Source: Pseudoips prasinana
Lineage: Eukaryota; Arthropoda; Insecta; Lepidoptera; Nolidae
Reading direction: 5' to 3'
Length of the DNA stretch: 64,000 nt
NCBI GenBank assembly: GCA_951640165.1
Contig: OX621266.1
Span: 2,480,001 to 2,544,000, forward strand
Shown here: positions 31,201 through 41,905 of the stretch, in pieces
Numbering within the stretch: the stretch's first letter is position 1
Layout of the letters: each line of letters begins with the position of its first letter
Notes under the pieces: generated by a model
The model's input: only the letters and a program-made list of their open reading frames with translations
What the model was told of the DNA's origin: nothing
Database searches by the model: none
Made by a program: the position numbers and the translations under genes

Positions 31201-31397
31201 GGATAACTAATAACTTTCTTCTTTTAGAGTTACACATTCCGTTGTTAAGCGACGAAGACTATAAGATTTACCGTGTCATACCAATACCTTTCCTTAGACA
31301 GGGACGGTTGAAACTGGTACAGCCAAGCTCAAAATTTATCGCCATACTTCTGTGCTGTTGGGAGGATTTGCCGCATTTGCTCTTTACTTTGGCATAA
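28287..31397 (+). pseudogene. BEL-Pao pol-env, C-terminal part (RNase H end, integrase, envelope)
   Basis: 1036 codons open; the ATG at 28287 lies at the insertion edge and is not a natural start. It carries the RNase H remainder (WSDSQVVLAWI); an integrase H/C finger (HRDTLHGGARL..CVRCHRFK, ~270-320); an integrase core with VDFTG, SDNGTNF and NGLCEAGVKS supplying D, D and E; and a C-terminal DUF5641-like domain (RWALGRVTNIHPGTDERVR). Envelope-like sequence follows in frame: a hydrophobic leader (~675-690), a basic furin-type site RQKR followed by a glycine-rich segment (~30653-30720), and heptad-rich helices, as in insect F-type fusion proteins. The frame ends early, and the membrane anchor lies in another frame, so the envelope is broken. 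Confidence 0.87.
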
Positions 31398-31573
31398 AAC
31401 GTTGGTGTAGAAAAACAACTTCAAAGAGCACTAAGCGATCTAAACCTAGAGAAGAAAATAACCTTGGAATGGAAATAGAGATGCAAGAAATTCATGGCTC
31501 GGTCGGACGGGAGCCCATTTACAGCAAACCAGAACCGAAGAAACGATTTGAATTTGAGGACACAACTAATTAA
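31352..31573 (+). pseudogene. Out-of-frame envelope anchor remnant
   Basis: In a different frame from the preceding envelope ORF. It contains a hydrophobic stretch (LLGGFAAFALYFGI), then a basic/charged tail of ~55 residues ending FEFEDTTN. Position and layout suggest the transmembrane segment and cytoplasmic tail of the envelope. The ectodomain before it appears shortened, so a deletion with frame change is the likely break. Confidence 0.6.
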
Positions 31574-31690
31574 TATTTACATACTTATTACATATTTTAT
31601 ACTTATACATATTTACATTTTTTCTATTTTGATTATCTTATTCTTTGCTTTGTACTGGATGCTCATCTTGTTTCTCTTTTCTCGGGAGCA
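31574..31690 (+). other. BEL-Pao 3' non-coding region
   Basis: T-rich, ending ttttctcgggagca just before the 3' LTR. The short purine run cgggagca is the only polypurine-tract candidate and is weak. Confidence 0.5.
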
Positions 31691-31908
31691 TGTACGGTTC
31701 ACGTACAGGCTTATTTTGCTTACGCCGCCTTAACCTAGTTTCGGCGCATTACTTATACATACTTTCGACATTAATATAGTTAGTTGACAAATAACAATAA
31801 CAACGAACAGATTAGCATCCAAATAACTAAGATGGTATACTTGAGTAATAAACGTGGTTTTAAGTCAACTCAACTCGTTTATCTACACACCACCTCGAGA
31901 CCCGTACA
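31691..31908 (+). repeat. 3' LTR of BEL-Pao
   Basis: 218 bp, TGTACGG...CCGTACA, identical in length to 21342-21559 with three mismatches. It is followed at once by GATTG (31909-31913). Confidence 0.92.
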
Positions 31909-32030
31909 GATTGGAACGACAAACATAAGCCTAAAGCGTATTAAAACAATACTGAAGCGACATTTCTTAAGTAATTATGATCACATCTAGAGAAAACTTT
32001 GTCACTCAAATGATGGTCATAATAAAACAG
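31909..32030 (+). pseudogene. LINE RT fragment, C-terminus and 3' UTR after BEL-Pao
   Basis: After the target duplication the interrupted LINE resumes for ~26 codons (SLKRIKTILKRHFLSNYDHI, stop 31988-31990), then a short UTR with aataaaacag. It is the 3' continuation of 20443-21341. Confidence 0.75.
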
Positions 32031-32039
32031 CGGCCCCAG

Positions 32040-34025
32040 TTCCCGGCTGCCCTGCTATTCCCAGCCTCGGTAACGGTGGGGCAGGTGGTGCTAAAGATCC
32101 TCGCCAGATGCCGAATCATCAACACCGACCTCCGGCCCTGGTAACTTATAACACATGTACACTGCGGTCCGACGAGAAGTATTTGGATCCCGTAATTGGA
32201 TTAAGAACTGAGCAGGTGACATTGGGATATTGTAGGATTGTCTGAAGTCGAAGAGGGGGAGAACTCGATAATATTGAAATTCAGAAACCTGCTCTATTAC
32301 CGGGAGGGAGATCAACTATCCCAAGGTGGTGTCGGGTTCACAGTCCACAAGTCCCTCGTGAAAATCGAGTGTGCCGAGGCTTGCGTACCTTATACTCAGA
32401 ATTACCAAGCGGTATTCCTTGAAGGCTATACAGGAATACGCGGCCACCTTGACATACTCCAATGATGCGGGCGTCATCATGAGGACATTTCCAGACCCAT
32501 ACACACCCCGAACTCTTATTTCACTGTGGTTATGGTGGACTTCAACGCGAAGCTGGGCAAACGAATCGGTGATGAGCTGAAAGTGGGGCAATCTGGAACC
32601 GGAGATCGGAACCTCCAAAGCCGTAAGCAGGTGTTGGTCGACTTCATCGAGAAGGAGTGACTCTTTATGAAAATTCCTTCTTCCGGAACATGGCAAATGG
32701 ACTGGTTGAACCCCGATGGGAAAACTAGTATCGAGATAGACTTCATCTTATCGCCGAGAAAACGAGTATTCAATGATGTCTCTGTGATCACTGAGGTTAA
32801 AACCGGGAGCAATCACAGACTAGTCAGAAGCACATTGAATTTAAATGTCAAACTCGAGAGGTCTCGACTGATAAGTATACGCTCCGTCCTATACCGTTCC
32901 ACGTCCAAAACCCCGAACCATTTTAACTCGAACTTCAAAATTAATTCGAATGCCTAGCAGACTTCGAGGAAGTGGATGCATACTATGACAGTTCGTGGAA
33001 GCTATCCATACGGCTGGGTCAAAGTCCTTTAAACCCGCCATAAAAGTGGATCCACTAAGATCTCCGACTCTACACTACAGTTTATGGAAGCAAGACGGAA
33101 AATTCCAATGTCCTCATATGACGCTGCCAGATACAGGCAGCTCAACAGACAGCTCACAAATTCTCTTACTCGCGACACACGCCAATTTAATATAATTAGT
33201 ATTAAAGAGGCCATCACAAGAGAGTTATATCTTGGGAAGAACCAACTGATGAATCTGAAGACTGAGGGTGACAGAATTGTCACGTCTAAACCTGAGTTGC
33301 TGGGAGAGATCTAGAAGTTCTACGGACAGTTGTACACGACAACGCAACTTCCTGTCTGTAGTCATGCCTCAGATCCAAGAGCAAGACTAACCCGACATTA
33401 CACTCAAGATATCCTGGACGTCACAACGTTACGAGAGAATGGCTCTCAAACAACTGAAAAACAACAAGGCGTCTGGTGATGTTGGAGTTCCAGCTGAGCT
33501 TCGGAAGGCGGGAGTTACACCGGTCTTACGAACCCTTCAAAAGTTATTTAACTCCGTCATACTCGAATGTCAAAGGGCTTTTCAAAAAGGGTAATAAAAC
33601 CCTAATGGTGAATTATATGTCCATCTCACTGCTGGCCATGTTTACAAGTTGTATTTGAAAGTCATTAGGGATCGCGTCTTGCATACAGGTTTGACTTCCG
33701 AACAAGCCGGATTCCGAAAAGGCTACAGGAACTTGTCGCGGCGTAAGTATGTGGTCTGCAAATACATACGCTGCGGCAAATTATACAGAAGACCGAGGAG
33801 TATGAGAAAGTCTTTGTTGCGTTATTATGAAACATGGGCCGCGCTGAGGTCTCTTCCAAGGTGCCGATTGTATCTCGGTATATCGAGGTGTTAAAATTAT
33901 TATACGAGGACCCCACCATATAAGTCCGTTTTCAGGACCAGAACTCGGAACCTATCCAAATACAGCGAGGCGTGAGATAGGGAGACGTCATATACCTGAC
34001 ACCGTTCACCGCTGCAGTGCATCTA
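32040..34025 (+). pseudogene. Decayed RTE-type LINE (EN-RT), multiple frameshifts
   Basis: Fragments in all three frames line up with RTE ORF2, the type often misannotated in Lepidoptera as craniofacial development protein 2-like. Endonuclease: LLYYREGDQLSQGGVGFTVHK (~32293-32355), LAYLILRITKRYSLKAIQ (~32378), then TWQMDWLNPDG and IEIDFIL (~32690-32750), FNDVSVI, SNHRLVRSTLNLNVKLERSRL. RT: KNNKASGD (~33460), LFNSVIL, LTSEQAGFRKGY (~33695), IQRGVR then a stop, GDVIYLTPFTAAV (~33955-34020). At least five frame changes or stops; no function expected. It is cut by a SINE at ~34030. Confidence 0.85.
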
Positions 34026-34029
34026 CCTG

Positions 34030-34268
34030 ACGGTCACCGTAGCCTAGTTGGTAGTGCTCCTGCCTGGTGGTCCTGGGTTCGAATCCCGGTAAGTACAAAT
34101 ATTTGTGTGATGAGCACGAATATTTTTTTCTGAGTCATGGACGTTTTCTATGTACTTATCTATCTATATAAGTATGTATATCGTCACCTGGTACCCATAG
34201 TACAAGCTTTGCTTAGTTTGGGGCTAGGTTGATCTGTGTGACATTGTCTCTAGATATTATATTAATAT
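34030..34268 (+). mobile_element. tRNA-derived SINE (family B), plus
   Basis: Head acggtcaccgtagcctagttggtagtgct (A-box region), B box gggttcgaatcc, body caaatatttgtgtgatgagc, tail 'ggtacccatagtacaagctttgcttagtttggggctagg'. The same family occurs at 34946-35203 and 58086-58326. It is inserted in the decayed RTE RT. Confidence 0.9.
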
Positions 34269-34269
34269 A

Positions 34270-34312
34270 TCTTTGTACAGCAGTGGACGTCTTTCAGCTA
34301 TATGATGATGAT
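34270..34312 (+). mobile_element. RTE LINE 3' terminus remnant
   Basis: acagcagtggacgtctttcagct followed by (GAT)n is the RTE 3' end also seen at 35690-35740. It is probably the end of the decayed element, with the intervening ~1 kb lost. Confidence 0.65.
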
Positions 34313-34732
34313 GATGAATCAAAGAGATTGATATATCCTTATCACGCAAACTATCAACATCCACTACTGTTTCAAAGCAAGATGAGGATTAAGAAACTCT
34401 TTGAAGAGTACAAATGGTACTCTTGATAGAGGAGGTTCAAGAATTCATCATCGTACTCAAATATGACGTTTTTATGAGCATTCATTGCTTTCCATATCAT
34501 TCAGTTTTAGCCGGATAACGTTATCCGAATATCCAATTCACCCGAAAATTAAAATGAGTGGATAATTAATTGCATGCGCTAATTCCGATGCAGAAATAGT
34601 TTAATTAAAACTCTAACACAAATACATAGTAATCCTGATTGAAAATTGTTTTTGATATCATATATCATTTATTATATACAGCAGAAATAAATATGGGCCA
34701 AGACTGCATCGTTCAGGCATTCTCATTTTGTT
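34313..34732. other. No gene seen
   Basis: AT-rich; short open frame to 34426 without features. Confidence 0.5.
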
Positions 34733-34945
34733 GAATAATAATAACATCCTAGGACATTATTTACACACGGCCATCTGATCCCAAAGTAAGCAGAGGTTGT
34801 ACTAAGGAAATCAGATAACTGATATACTACATATTAGATAATTACACCCAGACTCAGGACAAACAGACAAATGTTGTGACAAATGGCACAGACATATTTG
34901 TCCTGGGTGGGAATCGAACCCACGACCTCCGGCGTGAAAAGCAAG
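34733..34945 (-). mobile_element. SINE family A, minus
   Basis: The tail aataataataacatcctagg on the left runs to the tRNA-like head on the right, with gtgggttcgattcccaccc as B box on the minus strand. It directly abuts a plus-strand family B SINE. Confidence 0.85.
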
Positions 34946-35203
34946 CACGGTCACCGTAGCCTAGTTGGTAGTGCTCCTGCCTACGTAGCTGGTGGTCCCG
35001 GGTTCGAATCCCGGTAAGTGCAAATATTTGTGTGATGAGCACGAGTATTTGTTTCTGAGTCATGGATGTTTTCTATATATATAAGTATTTATCTATCTAT
35101 ATAAGTATGTATATCGTCGCCTGGTACCCATAGTACAAGCTTTGCTTAGTTTGGGGCTAGGATGATCTGTGTGATATTGTCCCCAGATATTATTATTATT
35201 ATC
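34946..35203 (+). mobile_element. SINE family B, plus
   Basis: Complete head (cggtcaccgtagcctagttgg), B box gggttcgaatcccgg, body and (ATT)n tail. Head to head with the SINE before it. Confidence 0.9.
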
Positions 35204-35445
35204 ATGACGCTATATGTAGCGTAGCAGCAAAGGTAGTCGCCGCGCTACCACAACGGCGCGGCGCGCGGCGGTCTGGTGCTTTGGCATCACCATCCGCACA
35301 AGATACTGTTAGTGTGGCCAAGGTGTAACCTAAGTAATGGACGTAGGTTTATGAACTTAATTTGTCTATGAAACTGAACAACGTGCATCAACATGCAAAA
35401 TACGCAAGAATATAAATATCGAAATTAAATAAGAATATAAATATA
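35204..35445. other. GC-rich patch and AT-rich spacer, unassigned
   Basis: gcgcggcgcgcggcgg around 35255 stands out from the AT-rich surroundings. No repeat or gene could be assigned. Confidence 0.4.
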
Positions 35446-35447
35446 AA

Positions 35448-35742
35448 AAGTAACCGACATAGCCGTAAGAATTGCCAAACTGAAGTGGCAGTGGGCAGGG
35501 CACATAGCTCGTAGAGCCGACGGCCGCCGCTGGGGCAGAAAGGTTCTCGAGTGGCGACCACGAACCGGAAGACGCAGCGTGGGCAGGCCCCCTACAAGAT
35601 GGACCGATGATCTTGTGCGGGTCGTTGGAAGTCACTGGATGCGGATAGCGCAAGACCGACAATTGTGGAGATCTTTGGAGGAGGCCTTTGTCCAGCAGTG
35701 GACGTCTTTCGGCTGATATGATGATGATGATGATAAATATAA
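35448..35742 (+). mobile_element. 5'-truncated RTE LINE 3' end
   Basis: Open frame fragment AKLKWQWAGHIARRADGRWG ... RPPTRWTDDLVRVVGSHWMR ... LEEAFVQQWTSFG then stop and (GAT)n. This is the C-terminus and microsatellite tail of a lepidopteran RTE element. Younger-looking than the copy at 32040-34025 because the frame is intact. Confidence 0.88.
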
Positions 35743-36120
35743 ATATCTTAACAAGTATAACGACATATCAAATGAATTGATCATAAACGGCTTTGTGGAC
35801 AATTTATATGCCGTGGATGTGGGTGCGAGGGCGAGGTATACCAGCAAAGTGCCTCTATAACCTATTAAAAGACTTAGGATTATCAAGGACTTCCGTAAGT
35901 TCTATATTAGAACGTGTATCCAAAGCGGCATTGTTAGGATCATACCAAATTTGGCTAGGGATAGAAAGGGGAACATTGAGAAACAGAGAAGATGAGCGTT
36001 GATGCATCACAGGGGGCCATCTGAGTCGCAAGTCTCAGAGTCTGTCGAGTGCTCGCTCCTGTACGACGCGATGGACTCGGTTTCCGCGCGGTGTATCCAT
36101 GGAATGCTAAGAATTAGGTC
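35743..36120 (+). pseudogene. Possible LINE-derived fragment
   Basis: An open frame over 35793-36002 includes LYNLLKDLGLSRTSVSSILERVSKAALLG. It reads like a helical RT-connection segment, but no catalytic motif is present and I cannot name the family. Confidence 0.3.
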
Positions 36121-36222
36121 TTCAATAAAATACAAACTCCTCATACAACATTAACGATCTGCTAATGCATGTAGTAAGATTTTCATTTATTGATTTTTCA
36201 AACCTACACATGACTGCAAATG

Positions 36223-36424
36223 ACTCCACGTGTGGCGCAGCGGCTTAGACAGTCGCCTCGCCGCTTCGTGTCGCGGGTTCGAGTCCCACGCTGGACAACT
36301 ATTTATGGGACCCATAAATAGTTGTTCTGAGTCTGTTTGTAATTTGTGTCCGTCTAATATATGTTTGTAAATTACCCCGCGACACAGGGATGCGGGCGTT
36401 GTCTTTTATAAAAATAAAATAAAC
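36223..36424 (+). mobile_element. tRNA-derived SINE (family C), plus
   Basis: A box in cgtgtggcgcagcggcttaga, B box gcgggttcgagtccc, body 'ctatttatgg...ccataaatagttgttctgagtc', tail with taaaataaaa. The second copy is at 52680-52912. Confidence 0.85.
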
Positions 36425-37265
36425 CGGTGACGTCTATTATTTATGTTACAACCTCTATAGTTGTCCTCAGTCTGTATGTGCTTGGTATCTGTAAATTGTC
36501 CGTTAGTAGAGGATTTATTTACCAAGTGTGGGCGATGACAGACGTTTTTTATTGTCCGTATGGAACCCTAAAAAGTATTCGAACAATCCGAGATTCTTGA
36601 TGAACTCTTTACGATTCAAAGGGAAGGTTGTAATGAACTTAAAAAGTAATTATGTCCAATATTAAGTGACAGGTAAAAAATAACGAATATCAAAATAATG
36701 AATTTGGTTCTAATTATAATGTTATTTGTATTGTTATAACTAACTTCTACCTTCATTTTTTAATTCGATTTCAAAACACGTTTGTTATGTCAGAAACTTT
36801 GATCGATTTCCTACCATTATACATTATTTTAATCGACATCAAAAATGTTGTCAATTCAGTGTATGTTTTATTTGTATCTATGCACCTTATTTCTCCAGTA
36901 CTTGTGAACCGTTTTCGATGCGGGTTTTAATAATGATCAAACTGTTTCTTATCAAAGAAAGTTGGATTCAGTTGCATCTTATTTAAAGCTAGTATCATTA
37001 TTTTATTATCTTTATTTATAAATCATTTTATACGTGTTCAAATAGGTATATAGTTTAGGCAATATATTTATAACAAGACATACTTGTGTCCCAATCGGCA
37101 ACAGGTATAAGGTCCATGTTACCGATGGTCGTGCTATTATTATTATTTTGTCTTGTTCGTATTTAAGTCACCTTCAAACTGCTCACTGTTTGACTTTCAA
37201 TTATACGGTATTCGGTTAATCTGACATTCGGTATATTATGTTAATCCGGTGACAACGGAATATTA
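36425..37265. other. No gene seen
   Basis: AT-rich, no long open frames; no repeat delimited. Confidence 0.5.
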
Positions 37266-37803
37266 TAAATAAAATAAAAATTATAAAGGTTTTTAATCAC
37301 GTAGACTTTAAAAAAGCGCTTGTAAATAGTCAGAACATGTTTATACTAATATAGTTGTAAGTATACATTATTATTTCTAGTAGGTAACATAGATATTTAG
37401 GTACACATTGTATGAAAACATTTCAAATTTATTTTATTATAGCAATGATATTTAGCTAGCTGTATCAAGTTATTGTCAAGAGATTATGTTTAATTATCTA
37501 GTTTAAGTCTAATATTTTTACTACATATTGTCAATGGTTCTGTCTATATTAAGGTATTATTATTATGACGAACCTTGTGTTAATAACGACGGTCGCGCTT
37601 TAATGCTACCACCGGATCTAATGCGCCCCAACTGAGAAGACCCAGCGAAACAAACTCAGTGGGTACATCTACTACCGGTTTCAACACGACCCAGTTGAGA
37701 CGGTCCGGCGAAACATACTCAAGCGGGCATGAACACGGGATTTGGTCCAATTAGAGTAATTATTTAGTGGGCAAACACAATATATGCTCGATCGGTTGTC
37801 TGA
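37266..37803 (-). mobile_element. CR1-like LINE 3' UTR copy, minus
   Basis: Reverse complement of ~12400-12930: gactttaaaaaagcgcttgt at the left through 'atgctcgatcggttgtctga' at the right. It is a 5'-truncated retrocopy containing only 3' UTR. Confidence 0.88.
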
Positions 37804-38720
37804 ATCTGAATTATGATATCATCAAGCAGATCTTATGATGGCGAGAGAGTGGAACTGGCACATGGAAGGACAGATGAATTAATATAGTAAATTTAGGAGT
37901 TAGTGCCTCTCGTTATCACTGAAGTATCTTTTATACAATATCAGTTTTTGAAAATAACAAAATTTCCTTTAAAATACAGTTTTATAGGTCTTAGATTAGT
38001 ACTAAGGAAAGCACGGTATCTCGATTTTTTTAATCGGTATGGCAGACTATACTATAAGATCTAGGAGACTATCAAGGTCCTATAAATATCACACTAAACT
38101 TCAGGGTGAGGTCAAAACAAGACCTTTTGTTTTACAACGCCGCAGGCCAAAGAGGCTTCTCGGAATATAATCCGACGCTAATTGTAACTCTCCTGTTAGC
38201 TCCGCCGTAATCAATAACAATAATATTTATATCCTTAACTATAGATGTATTTCCCCACGATATAATTACAAAAGAAATTACTAAGGTTAATTATACGAGA
38301 GTATGGGAAACATGATCTTTTCTTTTACGTGAGTATTTTTCTGCTTTTATCCGGGACCAAAAGTTTTGTAACTTGGATCGTAGGCCGTTCACACTAATGC
38401 TACTGCCGCCCCGTTTAAGTAACATGATACTTAGTATTCTCTGATTTTGATCATATACTTTTGCCGTTGATTATTTAAATCGTAATATAATAATAAGATC
38501 CTATAGATAGACGTCGCAGAACAATAAATTATTAGCATATTTTCTAGCTAAATAACTAGATACTTAATTAGCTATAAAATATAATATTATATTACGATCA
38601 AAATAGCCTCTGTTTTTTTATTTTAAGTCCAATATTTTATGACCAAAGTCACAATGTAGCAGTAAAGTCTAATACAATAACAAAAAAACTAAATTAAAAA
38701 ACATGGTATCTTAGTAGGTG
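37804..38720. other. No gene seen
   Basis: AT-rich without recognisable elements. Confidence 0.5.
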
Positions 38721-38852
38721 GTACAGACGCTAGCGCATCCAGCTACCCCAATCTGTCAAACTTATTTTATAGGTTTTCAAATTTGTCCCAAAATGACTTT
38801 CAACTGGGGAAATTTGATAGATTGGGGTAGCTTGATGTGCTGGCGTCTGTAC
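38721..38852. mobile_element. Foldback MITE, ~40-bp inverted repeats
   Basis: The left end gtacagacgctagcgcatcc... and right end ...gtgctggcgtctgtac are reverse complements over ~40 bp with a few mismatches, around a ~52-bp centre. No coding capacity. Confidence 0.75.
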
Positions 38853-39059
38853 ATTTTACAAAGATTGGTGTCTGATGTAGATAAACCTGTATTTTAGAAT
38901 ATTTAACACATGGGTGCTAACACATTCCAATGACACGTATAATGTATCGTTAGTCTAGCAGTAGTAAAATATCATATCCTCTCGAAAACCGGTCCCGAAT
39001 CGGACTATATATTGTTTCTAGATATATCAATAGTAGTCAGGTTATTTTTTATATATTTA

Positions 39060-39260
39060 ATAGAAATGAGTAAGCGGGTAACCTGATAAGTGATCACCGC
39101 CGCCCCTGGACACTCGCAACACCAGAAGGGCTGCTAGTGCGTTGAAAGAAATAGACTCGCTTCTGGAAGGTTGCTACGCCATACCGGTTTGGTAATACCT
39201 CCGTCGATATTCGATCCCACGGAGTGGTATTGTACATCAATATTTTTTCTAGCGAATCCA
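39060..39260 (+). repeat. Dispersed repeat (gtgatcaccgccgccc type)
   Basis: 'gtaacctgataagtgatcaccgccgcccctgg' and the following 'ctagtgcgttgaaagaaat' correspond to a repeat I know as common in Lepidoptera. Class unknown. Confidence 0.45.
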
Positions 39261-39559
39261 GGGTGGTAGGCCATCAATTATCCAGGTAATATGGATTAAA
39301 TCTCCACATCTGGCGGATCGTGGCGTCCGGCACAGCCCTCCCGAGGATTAAGTACGAACAATTCCTCAGAACACTATATATCTTGGTTTATAACGACATC
39401 AATTATTTTATATTTACTTATTCATGTTATCTTACAAGCTATCAGATGTTATATCCAAAACACTTACAAGTTTAATTTCCTAATAATAAAATTTCACAGA
39501 GATTTATATAAATAAGAAAAATGTGAAAGTCAGTAACAATATTAAATAATAACAATAAG

Positions 39560-39745
39560 AAGGCGGCCATTATGGGAACGGCACGCATCGTGAGGAGGTT
39601 CCTCACTCTGTCGCCCTGACCACCGGCGGCCTAGAGCGTATAACCCCGCCGGTAGGGAGCTCTGTTTTTTACGTATTTATTTGTGTATTATTGTTTTATA
39701 TATCAATTTTATAACAATAAATATGTATAAAATAAATAAATAAGT
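39560..39745 (+). mobile_element. Truncated LINE 3' end
   Basis: A GC-rich stretch (cgtgaggaggttcctcactc...ccgccggtagggagctctg) passes into an AT-rich UTR and ends in aataaataaataa, as in truncated non-LTR copies. Confidence 0.5.
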
Positions 39746-39837
39746 TGGAATAACAATAAAACGTTTAATAGCTTGTACGATGAAATGAATAAATAAATTA
39801 TTTTATAACTTAGGACAATATATTGAAGCCTCAGGTA

Positions 39838-40035
39838 CGACTTAGCTAGTTTTCATATAGATAAATATGACGGGGTCAAAAGTGGTTCCAAATGGCTCGG
39901 GTAATATTACTCACGGTACTGCTCGCCAAATCTCTTAGCTTGTACTTGGCTTGCTACGCTGCCGCGTGTCTGGCAATCCGTTGACTTACCTATCTTGGAA
40001 CGCAGAACTATATGGCTTAAGGTATTATGACACAA
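39838..40035. repeat. Dispersed repeat (cf. 58455-58745)
   Basis: ggtcaaaagtggttccaaatgg, taatattactcacgg and actgctcgcca align in order with 58465-58535. Two diverged copies. Confidence 0.5.
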
Positions 40036-40353
40036 AGCGGCTGACTCCATTCAAATTGTTTCTTTTCTAGAGCTTAGTCAACACTACTCGGTGTGCCTTC
40101 CTAAAGATATGTTATGTTATTTGACTATATTGTAAAAAACTTTATTGTTTCCAAAATACGATTCAACAATTTGACAAAGACTGACAATTGTTAGAAAACT
40201 ACAAAGTTACTTTTAAATCTACCTTTAAACAAAAGAATTCTTTTTAAATAATTAAAGTGTAAATTTTGTCTTGTTTTATAACTTCGACCAGAAGTAAATT
40301 ATTATTTAGATCTAGAAAGCCGCCCACGCTTTGTTATAGTTTAATGTAATAAC

Positions 40354-40495
40354 ACTGTCCCTAAAAAGCCTTTATAAAAAGATTCCTAACAGAAAATACA
40401 AATTTCACGTACAACTACATCTTCTAGAAGTTGCTGTACTTGTTGAATTTCTTATGATGATATACAGATAGCGAGGTGAAGGCCCTCATTCAAAA
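40354..40495 (+). repeat. 142-bp direct repeat, copy 1
   Basis: Repeated at 40980-41121 with the same length and one noticed mismatch (cacgtacaac versus cacgtgcaac). Confidence 0.9.
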
Positions 40496-40979
40496 GGAAT
40501 AAGGAAGGATTTTTCGAAATTCAACCCCTAAGGGGGTAAAACAGGGGCGCTAAGTTAGTATGAAAATTCGCCGTTTTTGAAGTTTAAGGCATAAAAATTG
40601 GTATTTGGCATTCCAGTTAAAAATAAAAAATCACGTATTTCAGGGCTTTTGGAAATTCCACCCCCAAGGGCGAAAAATAGGGGATGTAAGTTTGTATGGA
40701 AAATGTGACAATTTTTAAGTTAAACGCATGAAAATTGGTATTTGGCATTTCAGTTAAAAATTAATTATATATATTTCAGGACTTTTGGGAATACCACCCC
40801 TTAGGGTATAAAATAGGGCATGTAAGTTTGTATGAAAAATGCGACTTTTTTGAAGTTAAACCCATGAAAATTGGTATTTGGCCTTTCAGTTAAAAATAAA
40901 AATATGTATACCAGGATTTTTGAAAATTCCACATCGAAGGGCATAAAATAGGTGATGTAAGTCAGTATTAAACTGACTG

Positions 40980-41121
40980 ACTGTCCCTAAAAAGCCTTTA
41001 TAAAAAGATTCCTAACAGAAAATACAAATTTCACGTGCAACTACATCTTCTAGAAGTTGCTGTACTTGTTGAATTTCTTATGATGATATACAGATAGCGA
41101 GGTGAAGGCCCTCATTCAAAA
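40980..41121 (+). repeat. 142-bp direct repeat, copy 2
   Basis: Near-identical to 40354-40495 and located inside the minisatellite region. It is followed at once by SINE sequence. Confidence 0.9.
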
Positions 41122-41245
41122 TAGACGGGCCGCTTGGCAGATGCTTGCCTTTCACGCAGCAAGTCGTGGGTTCGATTCCCACCCAGGACAGCTATTTGTG
41201 TGCACGATCATATCTGTTGGTCCTAAGTCTGGGTGTAATCTATAT
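41122..41245 (+). mobile_element. SINE family A, head part, plus
   Basis: gccgcttggcagatgcttgc, B box gtgggttcgattcccaccca, body 'ctatttgtgtgcac...gtcctaagtctgggtgtaatc'. The tail is missing. Confidence 0.75.
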
Positions 41246-41905
41246 AAATAAAAAGACAAGTCCTGACTGACTGACTGACTCATCAACGCCCAGCCCAAAC
41301 CCTTGGACCTAGAAAGCTGAAATTTTGCACAAATGTTTGCTTTATAATGTAGACAAGGAATAAGGAAGGATTTTTCGAAATTCAACCCCTAAGGGGGTAA
41401 AACAGGGGCGCTAAGTTAGTATGAAACTTTGCCGTTTTTGAAGTTTAAGGCATAAAAATTGGTATTTGGCATTCCAGTTAAAAATAAAAAATCACGTATT
41501 TCAGGGCTTTTGGGAATTCCACCCCTTAGGGCGTAAAATAGGGGATGTAAGTTTGTATGAAAAATGCGACTTTTTTGAAGTTAAACCCATGAAAATTGGT
41601 ATTTGGCCTTTCTGTTAAAAATAATAAATATTTATTTGAGGATTTCCGAGAATTCCACCCCTAACGGTGACAAATAGGGGATGTAAGTTTGTATGAAAAA
41701 TGTGACAATTTTGAGGTAAACGCATGAAAATTGGTATATGACCTTTCATTTAAAAATTATAAATATATATTTCAGGATTTTTGGAAATTCCACCCCTAAG
41801 GACGACTAGAATAGGCGATGTAAGTTTGTATGAAAGTCTGTATTTTTTTAGTTAAACGCATGTACATTGGTATTTGGTCTTTCAGTTTAAAATAAAGCAA
41901 TCCAG

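Larger units (their letters stand above)
21342..31908 (+). mobile_element. BEL-Pao LTR retroelement with env (Belpaoviridae-like), disrupted
   Basis: Complete boundaries: two 218-bp LTRs (tgtacgg...ccgtaca) and a 5-bp target duplication. Order: 5' LTR, ~940-bp leader, gag-protease-RT-RNase H-integrase, F-type envelope, 3' LTR. A truncated LINE (about 26188-28282) separates the RNase H domain into two parts, and the envelope end is damaged. Without that LINE it is ~8.5 kb. The near-identical LTRs point to a fairly recent insertion. It cannot encode a complete set of proteins as it stands. Confidence 0.92.
40496..41905 (+). repeat. Degenerate minisatellite, ~100-120-bp units
   Basis: Repeated order: 'ttttgggaattccacccc...aaaataggggatgtaagtttgtatgaaaaatg.gac.tttttgaagttaaac.catgaaaattggtatttggc.tttcagttaaaaata'. 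About four units before 40979 and five after 41340. Units differ at many positions, so it is old. The array is broken by the second copy of the 142-bp repeat and by a SINE. Confidence 0.8.

Noticed and set aside
34946..35020. tRNA-like head with good A and B boxes
   Set aside because: It is followed by a SINE body and tail and recurs in other copies, so it is a SINE head and not a tRNA gene. The same applies at 36223, 52680 and 58086.
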